DNA of 32,978 bases from a virus: the IMG/VR virus record IMGVR_UViG_3300030117_001754, positions 1 to 32,978 of that record; one strand, written 5' to 3'. The notes under the pieces are model-generated. The model was not told where the DNA came from. It made no database searches and worked only from the letters and a program-made list of their open reading frames with translations. This document shows, piece after piece, positions 23,587 to 29,860 of this stretch. The translations under genes were made by a program, and so were the position numbers. Position 1 is the first letter of the stretch; every line of letters starts with the position of its first letter.

Positions 23587-24195
23587 ATGGCAACAACAAA
23601 ACAATATCTAACAAGTCTTAGAGAGCAGGTAGGTAGTGAATATAAACATGATGTCATTACTTACGCTGATGCTGGCGTTGAGATTTGGATTTATACAAAA
23701 GATACTAATTTACTAGCAGCAGCTTTTCCCATCAAAGGTAAAAACAGTATTTGGCATTACAGTTTTAAAAACAGAGAGCAACTTGACGGCAAAATCAAAG
23801 AATTAGTTGACAACAGGTTAGCTTGGAAAAAAGAAGTTGCTGAGAGAAAAGCAAAAAGATTAGCACCACACAGTTTAAAAGTTGGCGACATTTTATACGC
23901 CTCTTGGGGTTACGAACAAACAAACATTGACTGGTTCAAAGTTGATAAATTAATCGGTAAACACAAAGTTACATTAGTTCCGTTACGTTCTAAATTTGCT
24001 GATGAGACACCAGAAGGGTACGACAACAGAGTTTTACCTGCCGAGCAAGTTAACAGAAATGCATTTATCAAAGATGGTAGCAAAAACTACATAGTTAACG
24101 GCAATGATAATAGCGTTAAGTTATCTAGTTATGCTTGGGCTAGTCCTTGGGATGGTGCAGCAAAATACGAAACACAAGCAGGTTACGGACACTAA
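23587..24195 (+). CDS. early protein with GDILYASWGYEQTN motif
   Basis: This 202-residue protein has two parts. Residues 1-95 (MATTKQYLTSLREQVGSEYK; AAAFPIKGKNSIWHYSFKNR) end in a Lys-rich helix. Residues 96-202 begin KVGDILYASWGYEQTNIDWF, with VDKLIGKHKVTLVPLRSKFA after it. Proteins with this WGYEQTN(I/V)D(F/W)F pattern are widespread on phages and plasmids, with no function known to me. The second part looks like a small beta barrel. It follows promoter P3 with ribosome site CAGGAG and a shared ACGAAATATGG start context. Confidence 0.65.
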   Translation: MATTKQYLTSLREQVGSEYKHDVITYADAGVEIWIYTKDTNLLAAAFPIKGKNSIWHYSFKNREQLDGKIKELVDNRLAWKKEVAERKAKRLAPHSLKVGDILYASWGYEQTNIDWFKVDKLIGKHKVTLVPLRSKFADETPEGYDNRVLPAEQVNRNAFIKDGSKNYIVNGNDNSVKLSSYAWASPWDGAAKYETQAGYGH

Positions 24196-24213
24196 GAACA
24201 GGAGGTAACACTT

Positions 24214-24375
24214 ATGGAAGAATGGTTTAAAACACTGTCTACAAGGGAACTGACAGTTTGGATAAGGAGAATGGATTCTCCGTTTAGTAGCTTTTTCAAT
24301 ACTGAAGAAGATAAAGCAAATATTAAATTAGCAAAACAAGTCTTGGCGACTAGGAGGCACAATGGCACTAGCTAA
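24214..24375 (+). CDS. small early protein, 53 residues
   Basis: ATG at 24214 follows AGGAGGTAACACTT, a strong ribosome site, and the frame runs to TAA at 24373-24375. The protein begins MEEWFKTLSTRELTVWIRRM and continues DSPFSSFFNTEEDKANIKLA, KQVLATRRHNGTS, likely two or three helices. No family is recognised. Its 3' end overlaps the next start by 14 bases in another frame, which supports coupled translation. Confidence 0.6.
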   Translation: MEEWFKTLSTRELTVWIRRMDSPFSSFFNTEEDKANIKLAKQVLATRRHNGTS

Positions 24376-24526
24376 ATATAAAGTTGTAGATGGCAAGTTA
24401 GTTTTTGTATCCGGGGACAATATTCTAAAAGATTTAGAAACCAAGGAAAAAAGACAAAAAGTATACAGCGATGCAGTAAAAGTTTTGAAAGGAAAGGGAG
24501 GTAAAAAAAATGAAAAAAGAAAATAG
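24362..24526 (+). CDS. small basic early protein, 54 residues
   Basis: ATG at 24362 lies 5 bases after AGGAGG, and the frame ends with TAG at 24524-24526. It begins MALAKYKVVDGKLVFVSGDN, a beta hairpin, then ILKDLETKEKRQKVYSDAVK and a Lys-rich tail. It overlaps the next gene by 17 bases. No family is recognised. Confidence 0.58.
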   Translation: MALAKYKVVDGKLVFVSGDNILKDLETKEKRQKVYSDAVKVLKGKGGKKNEKRK

Positions 24527-24755
24527 GAAAAAAGGTGGGGTCGGCCTAAGAAGAAAAATAAATAAAACTCAAGAGGTTTACGAGTACATGCGAAGGTATG
24601 GCAAGATTACGACTTGGGACGCTTTTGTAAAATTTAAGGCCACAAGACTTTCAGGAATTATCTGGAATCTACGTGGTTATGGACACAACATCGTTTCTGA
24701 ATGGAAAGTCAACAAGGACGGCACTAGATATAAAGTTTACCAGTTGATAAAATAG
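24510..24755 (+). CDS. winged helix-turn-helix protein (Cro-like early regulator)
   Basis: This 81-residue basic protein carries INKTQEVYEYMRRYGKITTW, then DAFVKFKATRLSGIIWNLRG and YGHNIVSEW, the pattern of phage winged-helix proteins in which TTWDAF...TRLSGRI..L is the turn and recognition helix and the INKDGTRYKVYQL end is the wing. It is a plausible early or late switch regulator, perhaps binding the repeated promoters or dyads. A GGGAGG ribosome site precedes the ATG, and promoter P4 follows immediately. Confidence 0.72.
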   Translation: MKKENRKKGGVGLRRKINKTQEVYEYMRRYGKITTWDAFVKFKATRLSGIIWNLRGYGHNIVSEWKVNKDGTRYKVYQLIK

Positions 24756-24758
24756 GTG

Positions 24759-24787
24759 TTGACATTTAGTTTACATTCAGGCATATT
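24759..24787 (+). promoter_or_regulatory. early promoter P4
   Basis: TTGACA at 24759-24764, 17-bp spacer, CATATT at 24782-24787 (4 of 6), and TTTACA 11 bases after the -35 start. It also shares TTCAGGCAT with P1. It would drive the small membrane protein at 24826 and the genes beyond. Confidence 0.6.
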
Positions 24788-24825
24788 AATAATGTAAGGT
24801 AAATAACGAAATAGGAGGACGAAAT

Positions 24826-24915
24826 ATGGAAATACCACTAGCAATGTCGATAATCATGCTTTCTTTCTTTGCTCTACCAGCTTTTATTCTGTTAAACATT
24901 GATAAATTTGAATAG
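24826..24915 (+). CDS. tiny single-span membrane protein, 29 residues
   Basis: ATG at 24826 follows AGGAGGACGAAAT and ends at TAG 24913-24915. The protein, MEIPLAMSIIMLSFFALPAF followed by ILLNIDKFE, is almost entirely one hydrophobic helix with a short polar end. The perfect ribosome site and own promoter support expression. Tiny early membrane proteins of phages can modify host membrane functions or superinfection, but no function can be assigned. Confidence 0.6.
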   Translation: MEIPLAMSIIMLSFFALPAFILLNIDKFE

Positions 24916-24945
24916 CTGATTTATACAACATATAGGAGACGAAAC

Positions 24946-25194
24946 ATGAATATTAAAAAAGATTTAGAAAAAGCATTAGAATTAGTTAACACAGGTCAAT
25001 GGCTACAGCTTGAGGGTTCAGTTGGGCGTTGGGTTCAAGGTTTTATTGATGGAGGTTATCTGGTTATAGATTATGACAAAACAGAAAAACTTGGGCCTGT
25101 TGTGTTTGTAGATGGGTACGGTAGAACACAAGAACAATATTGGGCTAAGATTGACGAGGAGAAATTACAAGGTATAGAGGACACTACCAATTAA
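24946..25194 (+). CDS. small acidic early protein, unknown
   Basis: This 82-residue protein starts MNIKKDLEKALELVNTGQWL, a helix, then a beta-rich part QGFIDGGYLVIDYDKTEKLG with FVDGYGRTQEQYWAKIDEEK. I do not recognise it. The start context TATAGGAGACGAAACATG is one of the repeated leaders in this operon. Confidence 0.58.
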   Translation: MNIKKDLEKALELVNTGQWLQLEGSVGRWVQGFIDGGYLVIDYDKTEKLGPVVFVDGYGRTQEQYWAKIDEEKLQGIEDTTN

Positions 25195-25216
25195 CAACAA
25201 AATATACAATTACTTA

Positions 25217-25411
25217 ATGAAACACAAAGGGCCAGCATTGCTTGATTTATCAAAGTCTAATCAGTTTTTTAAACTTCAATTTGATAATTTTGCAGATGTA
25301 GAAAACTTTTTTGAGGAGAGTTTGTTTAACATAAAAGATGCTATCGGAGTTGAGATATCATCAAAAGTTATTGGAAAATCCATATACATATGGGAAAAGA
25401 AAAGTATCTAA
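25217..25411 (+). CDS. small early protein, unknown
   Basis: This 64-residue frame encodes MKHKGPALLDLSKSNQFFKL, then QFDNFADVENFFEESLFNIK and VEISSKVIGKSIYIWEKK. No good ribosome site precedes the ATG, unlike its neighbours, which lowers confidence. The size, spacing and absence of other frames in this stretch support it as a real gene, probably by coupling to the gene before. Confidence 0.45.
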   Translation: MKHKGPALLDLSKSNQFFKLQFDNFADVENFFEESLFNIKDAIGVEISSKVIGKSIYIWEKKSI

Positions 25412-25438
25412 ATTAATTTATATAGGAGACGAAATATA

Positions 25439-25729
25439 ATGACAAACATGGAAATAGCAAGAGAAAAAATACTAATGGATATTCAGAGAGAAGTTCGCAA
25501 TATTATTTATGAAGATGATATAAAGGACGCACAAGAAAGAAATGAGGTCATAGCTTACTTTAAAGAGGCTATGAAACTTAATAAGAGATGGAAGATTTTT
25601 GATTCTGGTGAGTATGAACATTACTTTAATATGGACGAACTTAGAATAAATCCAGAGTACAAAAGTCAGAGAATGGTTGAAGTAAATCACAAAAGAAGAA
25701 TGACTAGACACAAACACCCACAACATTAG
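25439..25729 (+). CDS. early helical protein, unknown
   Basis: This 96-residue protein is helical and charged: MTNMEIAREKILMDIQREVR, then DDIKDAQERNEVIAYFKEAM, with a basic His- and Arg-rich end (KRRMTRHKHPQH). ATATAGGAGACGAAATATA before the ATG is the repeated early leader. No family is recognised; the basic tail may touch nucleic acid. Confidence 0.58.
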   Translation: MTNMEIAREKILMDIQREVRNIIYEDDIKDAQERNEVIAYFKEAMKLNKRWKIFDSGEYEHYFNMDELRINPEYKSQRMVEVNHKRRMTRHKHPQH

Positions 25730-25738
25730 GAGCAAGAA

Positions 25739-26005
25739 ATGGCAAATTATAGTTTTGTTTTAAAAGATGACAACATTTTAGGTTTTTACCCTGTAAGAAA
25801 TGCTGGTGTATTGAAAACAGAGGAAGATGTAGAAAATTTATTTAATAAAACAATGCAAAACAGCAATCTGTACAAAGACAGAGAAATCTGGGATAGACCT
25901 CAACTGATAGGGATTGTAAGTGGTATCGTAAAATGGTACGACCCAAGAGAGCAGCATGACTTAGACTATCGTAGAAAAAAATATAATATTGATGCAGAGG
26001 GATAA
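25739..26005 (+). CDS. early protein, unknown
   Basis: This 88-residue protein begins MANYSFVLKDDNILGFYPVR, a beta-rich lead, then TEEDVENLFNKTMQNSNLYK and IVKWYDPREQHDLDYRRKKY. A TTAGGAGC site lies 6 bases before the ATG. It follows the previous stop by 9 bases and is part of the same transcript. Unrecognised. Confidence 0.58.
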   Translation: MANYSFVLKDDNILGFYPVRNAGVLKTEEDVENLFNKTMQNSNLYKDREIWDRPQLIGIVSGIVKWYDPREQHDLDYRRKKYNIDAEG

Positions 26006-26010
26006 ACAAA

Positions 26011-26208
26011 ATGACAAATAAAATACTGGTTCGAGAAATAAATGCTTTAAAAAATCAATCCGTTATAGAGTTTCTAGACTGGTTGTTAAACAATGGCAAA
26101 CTTGACCTTCTCCAAAAAGTTAGCCAAGAATTACATGACCAAGCATTAGAAAGAATAATTGATAGAACTCAAGACGTAGACAAAATTATAGAACGAGGCA
26201 AAGTGTAA
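26011..26208 (+). CDS. small helical protein coupled to recombinase
   Basis: This 65-residue protein, MTNKILVREINALKNQSVIE and then FLDWLLNNGKLDLLQKVSQE, is entirely helical. Its stop overlaps the start of the serine recombinase (TAATG), so the two are translated together. A partner or modulator role for the recombinase is possible but has no direct support. Confidence 0.58.
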   Translation: MTNKILVREINALKNQSVIEFLDWLLNNGKLDLLQKVSQELHDQALERIIDRTQDVDKIIERGKV

Positions 26209-26864
26209 TGCAGAATAAATACGTAGGTTATGTAAGAGTATCAACCAAACGCCAAGGCAAAGATGGTCTTGGTGCTGATGCACAACGTGAGATAATAAAA
26301 CAGTATGTTGCTAACAACACCGGGGAGTTGTTGGGTATTTTTGCAGAACAGGAAAGTGGTAAAAAAACCAAGAGACCTGAACTTGAAAGTGCAATCATGT
26401 TAGCAAAAAAAGAAAACGCTACTCTCGTTATAGCCAAGTTAGACCGACTAGCGAGAAATGTATATTTTACTGCAAAACTTATGAACAGTGGTGTTGACTT
26501 TGTTTGTTGCGATATGCCACATGCGAACAAAATGACTATTTATATTCTTGCTGCTGTTGCCGAGGATGAGAGAGAACGTATCAGTGCAAGAACTAAAGCA
26601 GCACTTGCCCAAAAGAAAAAACGTGGTGAGCCTTTAGGCAATAAAAATATAACGGCCATGGGGATTGTCGGAAACGCTGCAAAGAAAAGATATGCAGATA
26701 AACATGCAAAAAATATTATGCCTGTCATATCTGAATTGAAATCAGTAGGACTTAACACTCTTGCTGATATTGCTGATGGATTAAATAAACGTGGCATCCC
26801 TACAGCGAGAGGTGGCAAATGGCACGCCTCAACGGTAAGCAATATTTTTAAAAGGGCAGCCTAA
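26208..26864 (+). CDS. serine recombinase (resolvase/invertase family)
   Basis: This 218-residue enzyme has the small serine recombinase domain in residues 4-140: YVRVST with catalytic Ser12 and Arg10, LGADAQREII, the arginines of AKLDRLARN (Arg80, Arg83), and the E-helix region AEDERERISARTKAAL. Residues 150-218 form a helix-turn-helix end with LADIADGLNKRGIPTARGGK then WHASTVSNIF. All key residues are present. It is the size of a resolvase or invertase rather than of a large serine integrase. Multimer resolution or DNA inversion is more likely than integration, though some small enzymes integrate. No res, gix or attP site was identified by eye. Confidence 0.88.
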   Translation: MQNKYVGYVRVSTKRQGKDGLGADAQREIIKQYVANNTGELLGIFAEQESGKKTKRPELESAIMLAKKENATLVIAKLDRLARNVYFTAKLMNSGVDFVCCDMPHANKMTIYILAAVAEDERERISARTKAALAQKKKRGEPLGNKNITAMGIVGNAAKKRYADKHAKNIMPVISELKSVGLNTLADIADGLNKRGIPTARGGKWHASTVSNIFKRAA

Positions 26865-26868
26865 TATA

Positions 26869-27015
26869 ATGAGTAAAAAACACGATTACGATAGAATTAT
26901 TGAAGTTATAGTTAAGCGATATGGCATAAATTACTTAGTTGCACACCCTTACTATGAAACAAAGAAAGGCTATCGCACAAAAGTACAAAAGAAATTTGAA
27001 GAGTATTATGGTTAA
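26869..27015 (+). CDS. small basic protein, 48 residues
   Basis: ATG at 26869 closely follows the recombinase stop, and the frame ends at TAA 27013-27015. It encodes MSKKHDYDRIIEVIVKRYGI followed by NYLVAHPYYETKKGYRTKVQ and KKFEEYYG. It has helical and aromatic segments and high basic charge, possibly nucleic-acid binding. No ribosome site of quality is seen. The stop overlaps the next start. Confidence 0.48.
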   Translation: MSKKHDYDRIIEVIVKRYGINYLVAHPYYETKKGYRTKVQKKFEEYYG

Positions 27016-27184
27016 AATTTTAATGACTAAAGAAGAATGGGAGATACATCAGGCAATGCCGATTGACTACAGCAAAGACCACCACGACATTGCAGCACAA
27101 ATCAATAAACATAATGAAGGTGCTGAGTATCATCAGTACGAACTTGAATTACAACAACAGGAGGAAGAGAATGTCCGAAACTAA
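27008..27184 (+). CDS. small acidic protein, 58 residues
   Basis: The likely start is ATG 27008 behind GAAGAG, which overlaps the previous stop; the frame extends upstream to 26939 but that would cover the prior gene. The protein, MVKILMTKEEWEIHQAMPID, then HHDIAAQINKHNEGAEYHQY, ends in a Glu- and Gln-rich helix. It overlaps the ERF gene by 14 bases. Unrecognised. Confidence 0.5.
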   Translation: MVKILMTKEEWEIHQAMPIDYSKDHHDIAAQINKHNEGAEYHQYELELQQQEEENVRN

Positions 27185-27893
27185 AAAAACAGCCGACAAA
27201 AAGAAAGACGATATACGCAGTAAAAGTCTTGTCGAAAAAATGTTTTACGTGAAAAATAACTTACCCAACTTATTAGAGGATTTACAAATCGGTAGTTATA
27301 CTGCTATCAGTCATGGTGCAGTTACAAAGGTAGTTGCCAAACCAATGAAAGAGGCAGGTATTTTTTATCTACCACAATGTATCAATACAGTACAGGATGG
27401 CAACAGAACTGAATGTACTATGCGTATAACATTTACGAATGTAGACAACCCTAGCGAACATTTCACTGTTGGCGATTACGTTGGTTACGGAATAGATAAA
27501 TCCGACAAAGGACCGGGAAAAGCAATATCGTATGGCATCAAATATATTTTGCTTAAAACTTTTGGTGTTTTACTTGGCGATGAGGATGAGGAGAACACGA
27601 GTGCAGATGAGAGCGAATTAGAGAACCCGGAGGCGAAAACTGAGAAGTCGAATGAAGAGAAGGCTCGTGATTCAGCAAAAGTAATTTACAGAGAAGTAAA
27701 GGAAAAAGCAAAACATTTAGATATGTATTCTCTAAACGATTATTGGAATAGACTACTTGATGATAAGAAGAGTAGCATAGAATTTATTAAACTTCATAGC
27801 AAAGATACACACGAACAACTGCTAAATGCAGTGCGTGATATGATTACAGCTAAAGCAAAGGAGGCAGAAAAAAATGACACCAGCACAACATAA
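27171..27893 (+). CDS. erf: ERF-family single-strand annealing protein
   Basis: ATG at 27171 has AGGAGG 6 bases upstream and gives 240 residues. A longer frame exists to 27063 but lacks a ribosome site. The domain at about residues 20-145 has SLVEKMFYVKNNLPNLLEDL, KPMKEAGIFYLPQ, TFTNVDNPSEHFTVGDYVGY and the family-typical GPGKAISYGIKYILLKTFGV followed by LGDEDEE. ERF proteins anneal complementary single strands, in phage recombination and genome circularisation. The C-terminal part is an acidic linker and a helical tail. With the SSB-tip protein it forms a plausible recombination pair. Confidence 0.85.
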   Translation: MSETKKTADKKKDDIRSKSLVEKMFYVKNNLPNLLEDLQIGSYTAISHGAVTKVVAKPMKEAGIFYLPQCINTVQDGNRTECTMRITFTNVDNPSEHFTVGDYVGYGIDKSDKGPGKAISYGIKYILLKTFGVLLGDEDEENTSADESELENPEAKTEKSNEEKARDSAKVIYREVKEKAKHLDMYSLNDYWNRLLDDKKSSIEFIKLHSKDTHEQLLNAVRDMITAKAKEAEKNDTSTT

Positions 27894-28086
27894 GGTTTTA
27901 CAAATTATTCAGAACTATATCAATGAAAACGGGTACTCTCCAACTCTTGAAGAGATAGGCAAAGAGAATGGTACGACAAAACAAAACGTAAGTCGTCTCG
28001 TACAAAAATTACAGGACGAAGGACGTATCTTTGTACAAAGGGGAAAAACCAGAGGTATAACCGTTACTGGTTTGATTCATCTCTAA
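27874..28086 (+). CDS. stand-alone LexA-type winged-helix DNA-binding protein
   Basis: This 70-residue protein lines up with the DNA-binding domain of LexA over its full length: MTPAQHKVLQIIQNYINENG, then YSPTLEEIGKENGTTKQNVS and RLVQKLQDEGRIF with RGKTRGI as the wing. The autocleavage peptidase domain of LexA is missing. It could repress SOS genes or its own phage promoters without being inactivated by RecA. AAAGGAGGC precedes the ATG, which overlaps the ERF gene by 20 bases. Confidence 0.82.
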   Translation: MTPAQHKVLQIIQNYINENGYSPTLEEIGKENGTTKQNVSRLVQKLQDEGRIFVQRGKTRGITVTGLIHL

Positions 28087-28101
28087 ATAGCGAGGTTTTA
28101 A

Positions 28102-28299
28102 ATGAAAAGATATAGTTATGATAAACTTATTGAAACTTACTGTAAACGAACTGGTGTATACGAACGTCAGGGATGTGTCGAATTTGCATACGCATATTTT
28201 ATTGCAAGACCTTTTGATTTAGTTCGACTAGTAGAGGGTAATCAAATTTCAGCATCTAAATCTTCGTCAGTGTTAAAAAACCTAAAAAACCCAGCGTAA
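28102..28299 (+). CDS. last early gene, small basic protein
   Basis: This 65-residue protein, MKRYSYDKLIETYCKRTGVY followed by ERQGCVEFAYAYFIARPFDL, is basic and helical with two Cys. The stop codon lies within the stem-loop of the terminator for the opposing transcript. A GCGAGG stretch precedes the ATG. No family is recognised. It might be a small regulator. Confidence 0.55.
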   Translation: MKRYSYDKLIETYCKRTGVYERQGCVEFAYAYFIARPFDLVRLVEGNQISASKSSSVLKNLKNPA

Positions 28300-28309
28300 A
28301 CACGCTGGG
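28276..28309 (-). terminator. terminator of the lysis/late transcript
   Basis: Bases 28290-28296 (CCCAGCG) pair with 28303-28309 (CGCTGGG) around a 6-base loop. On the minus strand, the stem is followed by T6, AGG and T6, a strong intrinsic terminator. It stops the leftward late transcript just before it could enter the early genes. On the plus strand the stem is followed only by AAATCTTT, a weak signal. Confidence 0.82.
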
Positions 28310-28329
28310 AAATCTTTAGGAAAAAACAA

Positions 28330-28390
28330 GGAAAAGAAGGATAGTTGTACTTTCAATCACTCTCTAAATTGAGTTACTTCCCTCTTTTCC
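28330..28390. other. second stem between converging transcripts
   Basis: GGAAAAGA-A-GG at 28330-28340 pairs with CC-C-TCTTTTCC at 28380-28390, with a possible inner stem. The stretch covers the gap between the terminator and the endolysin stop. It may fold the end of the early transcript; no T-run follows. Confidence 0.4.
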
Positions 28391-28391
28391 A

Positions 28392-28805
28392 CTAGGTTGT
28401 AATGAGTTCAAAATGAACTGCATCAACAAACTTGTTTTCCGGGTCTAACTTGAAATCATCTGTTTTGTATCCGTTCCAGTTACCACCCCATCGAATCTGT
28501 ACTCCCACTTCATCTTTTGCTATTTTAAATGACTGGGCTATTTTTTCATAATATTGTAACTCCCAAGTTACCTTCCCGTCAACATAGGCTACAATGTCTA
28601 TTGCATTTCCTGTAAGGTGTTTGCTTTTCAGGGTTTTGCTTGCTCCTTCTTTGACAAGCTGCTGTTGCTTTTCCATGGTTCTTAGGCCTTCTGTGATTCC
28701 AAAATCAATATCACTTAATGCCAGTGCAGCCTCGGCAACCTCTGCCAGCTTTGGATTGACAGTATCTAATTTAGCTTTTGATGTAGAGCCAAATCTAAAA
28801 GTCAT
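28392..28805 (-). CDS. endolysin, M15 peptidase family
   Basis: This 137-residue enzyme has the zinc-peptidase layout of VanY/L-alanyl-D-glutamate endolysins: DIDFGITEGLRTMEKQQQLV, then SKHLTGNAIDIVAYVDGK with zinc ligands His63 and Asp70, then VQIRWGGNWN and a final DAVHFEL with His131. It would cut peptide bonds in peptidoglycan at lysis. No signal peptide is present, so it needs a holin. Its start overlaps the stop of a 36-residue membrane protein gene, and it is the last gene before the terminator. Confidence 0.9.
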   Translation of the reverse strand: MTFRFGSTSKAKLDTVNPKLAEVAEAALALSDIDFGITEGLRTMEKQQQLVKEGASKTLKSKHLTGNAIDIVAYVDGKVTWELQYYEKIAQSFKIAKDEVGVQIRWGGNWNGYKTDDFKLDPENKFVDAVHFELITT

Positions 28806-28915
28806 TACAGAATCATAAAAATTATAACTAAAAGAAGAATACCTGATGCGTACAAAAAGAAATCAGGATATTTTTCACGTATCTTCTGTACCTTGTCTTT
28901 TATTTTTTCTAACAT
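28805..28915 (-). CDS. 36-residue single-span membrane protein (holin/antiholin-like)
   Basis: ATG at 28915 follows GAGGGGAGC and ends at TAA 28807-28805. It encodes MLEKIKDKVQKIREKYPDFF followed by LYASGILLLVIIFMIL: a basic amphipathic start and one hydrophobic span ending at the C-terminus. The gene is stop-start coupled to the endolysin, so it is probably part of lysis. It may be a pinholin, an antiholin or a spanin-like protein. Confidence 0.6.
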   Translation of the reverse strand: MLEKIKDKVQKIREKYPDFFLYASGILLLVIIFMIL

Positions 28916-28922
28916 GCTCCCC

Positions 28923-29300
28923 TCACTTTGTAAATTTACCGATTGATTTAAGGCCAAAACTAGCACCAATAGATGCAAGAATACTCCATTGTAACCAGTC
29001 TGGAAAAGTTGATAAAAATTCTATACCTTGTGCAACATAAGGTTGTAAATCAGGTATAAATGCTGCAATTATTAATACTATAAAACATATTGTCCATGCC
29101 TCATCTTTGAAACTGTCTTTTGTTGCATCAGCCATCGTGTTTTCCCATTCCACTTTTCCTTCGGCAATTTTTTTCTTGACTGCTGTTTTTGCCTCAATCT
29201 CTGCAATTTTCAAATCAGATTTTGCCTTAGATTTTTTTGCTGAGTGTTCAAAATAACCACCTACAGCTTTCGATAAACCATTGACAATTAAACCTATCAT
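28923..29300 (-). CDS. holin (GTA/3TM holin-like)
   Basis: This 125-residue protein has a first part, GLIVNGLSKAVGGYFEHSAK with a long charged helix, then DEAWTICFIVLIIAAFIPDL and a later hydrophobic segment WLQWSILASIGASFGLKSIG. The Lys-rich coil followed by DEAW..I.FI....F matches 3-TM holins known from gene-transfer agents and marine phages. It lies between another membrane protein and the lysis genes. It should make the membrane hole for endolysin. Confidence 0.78.
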   Translation of the reverse strand: MIGLIVNGLSKAVGGYFEHSAKKSKAKSDLKIAEIEAKTAVKKKIAEGKVEWENTMADATKDSFKDEAWTICFIVLIIAAFIPDLQPYVAQGIEFLSTFPDWLQWSILASIGASFGLKSIGKFTK

Positions 29301-29497
29301 TTCACCTCCAAATTAAGCAGACCAAAAATGACTGCTATTATTGAACCTACCCATACGAGGGCCTTGACTGCACCCTTACCCATATTTATATCAGCTTTAA
29401 GCTTAGATATTTCTTTTGCATTTTTCTCAACATCTGCATGAATATGGTCTAGCTTTTCCTCTAGTCTATGTAAACACTCTTCTGTCTTGCTTGCCAT
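29297..29497 (-). CDS. small coiled-coil membrane protein (XhlA-like)
   Basis: This 66-residue protein has MASKTEECLHRLEEKLDHIH and DVEKNAKEISKLKADINMGK, a coiled coil, followed by a single membrane helix KALVWVGSIIAVIFGLL. This matches small cell-surface lysis proteins of the XhlA or DUF1515 kind. It overlaps the holin start by 4 bases. A lysis accessory role, maybe spanin-like, is likely. Confidence 0.65.
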   Translation of the reverse strand: MASKTEECLHRLEEKLDHIHADVEKNAKEISKLKADINMGKGAVKALVWVGSIIAVIFGLLNLEVK

Positions 29498-29860
29498 TTA
29501 GTTTCCCAAGGGGTTTTCATTGACTATACGATATATTTTTTCTAGTTCTGATTCCATCCATTCTGACAATTTTTCTTCAACAGAATTTATATCGCTGGCC
29601 AAACTATTTTTATTCTTTTCAATCAACGCTGATAACCTATCATTGGTATCGTTGTTAAAATTTATAGAAGTCTCTAGGGTTGCAAGTCGCTCTTGCAATA
29701 ATGAAGTGTCCATATCATTTAAAGCTGCAACGCTATTTTCCGTAACTTCTAAACGTGTGGCTAGATTTGACACCCACCATACTGTCCCACCGAGACTGGG
29801 TAGCACTGTTAAAACTATCCCAAGCATCATTGCTGGCGTAAGAACCAAGGTCTTGTTCAT
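29498..29860 (-). CDS. membrane-anchored coiled-coil protein
   Basis: This 120-residue protein has an N-terminal membrane helix (LVLTPAMMLGIVLTVLPSLG) and a long periplasmic coiled coil ending EKLSEWMESELEKIYRIVNE. Such a layout suits an i-spanin or a lysis accessory. AGGAGAT lies 7 bases before the ATG. Its first 128 bases overlap the 3' end of the upstream secreted-protein gene in a different frame, a long overlap that still keeps both products plausible. Confidence 0.62.
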   Translation of the reverse strand: MNKTLVLTPAMMLGIVLTVLPSLGGTVWWVSNLATRLEVTENSVAALNDMDTSLLQERLATLETSINFNNDTNDRLSALIEKNKNSLASDINSVEEKLSEWMESELEKIYRIVNENPLGN

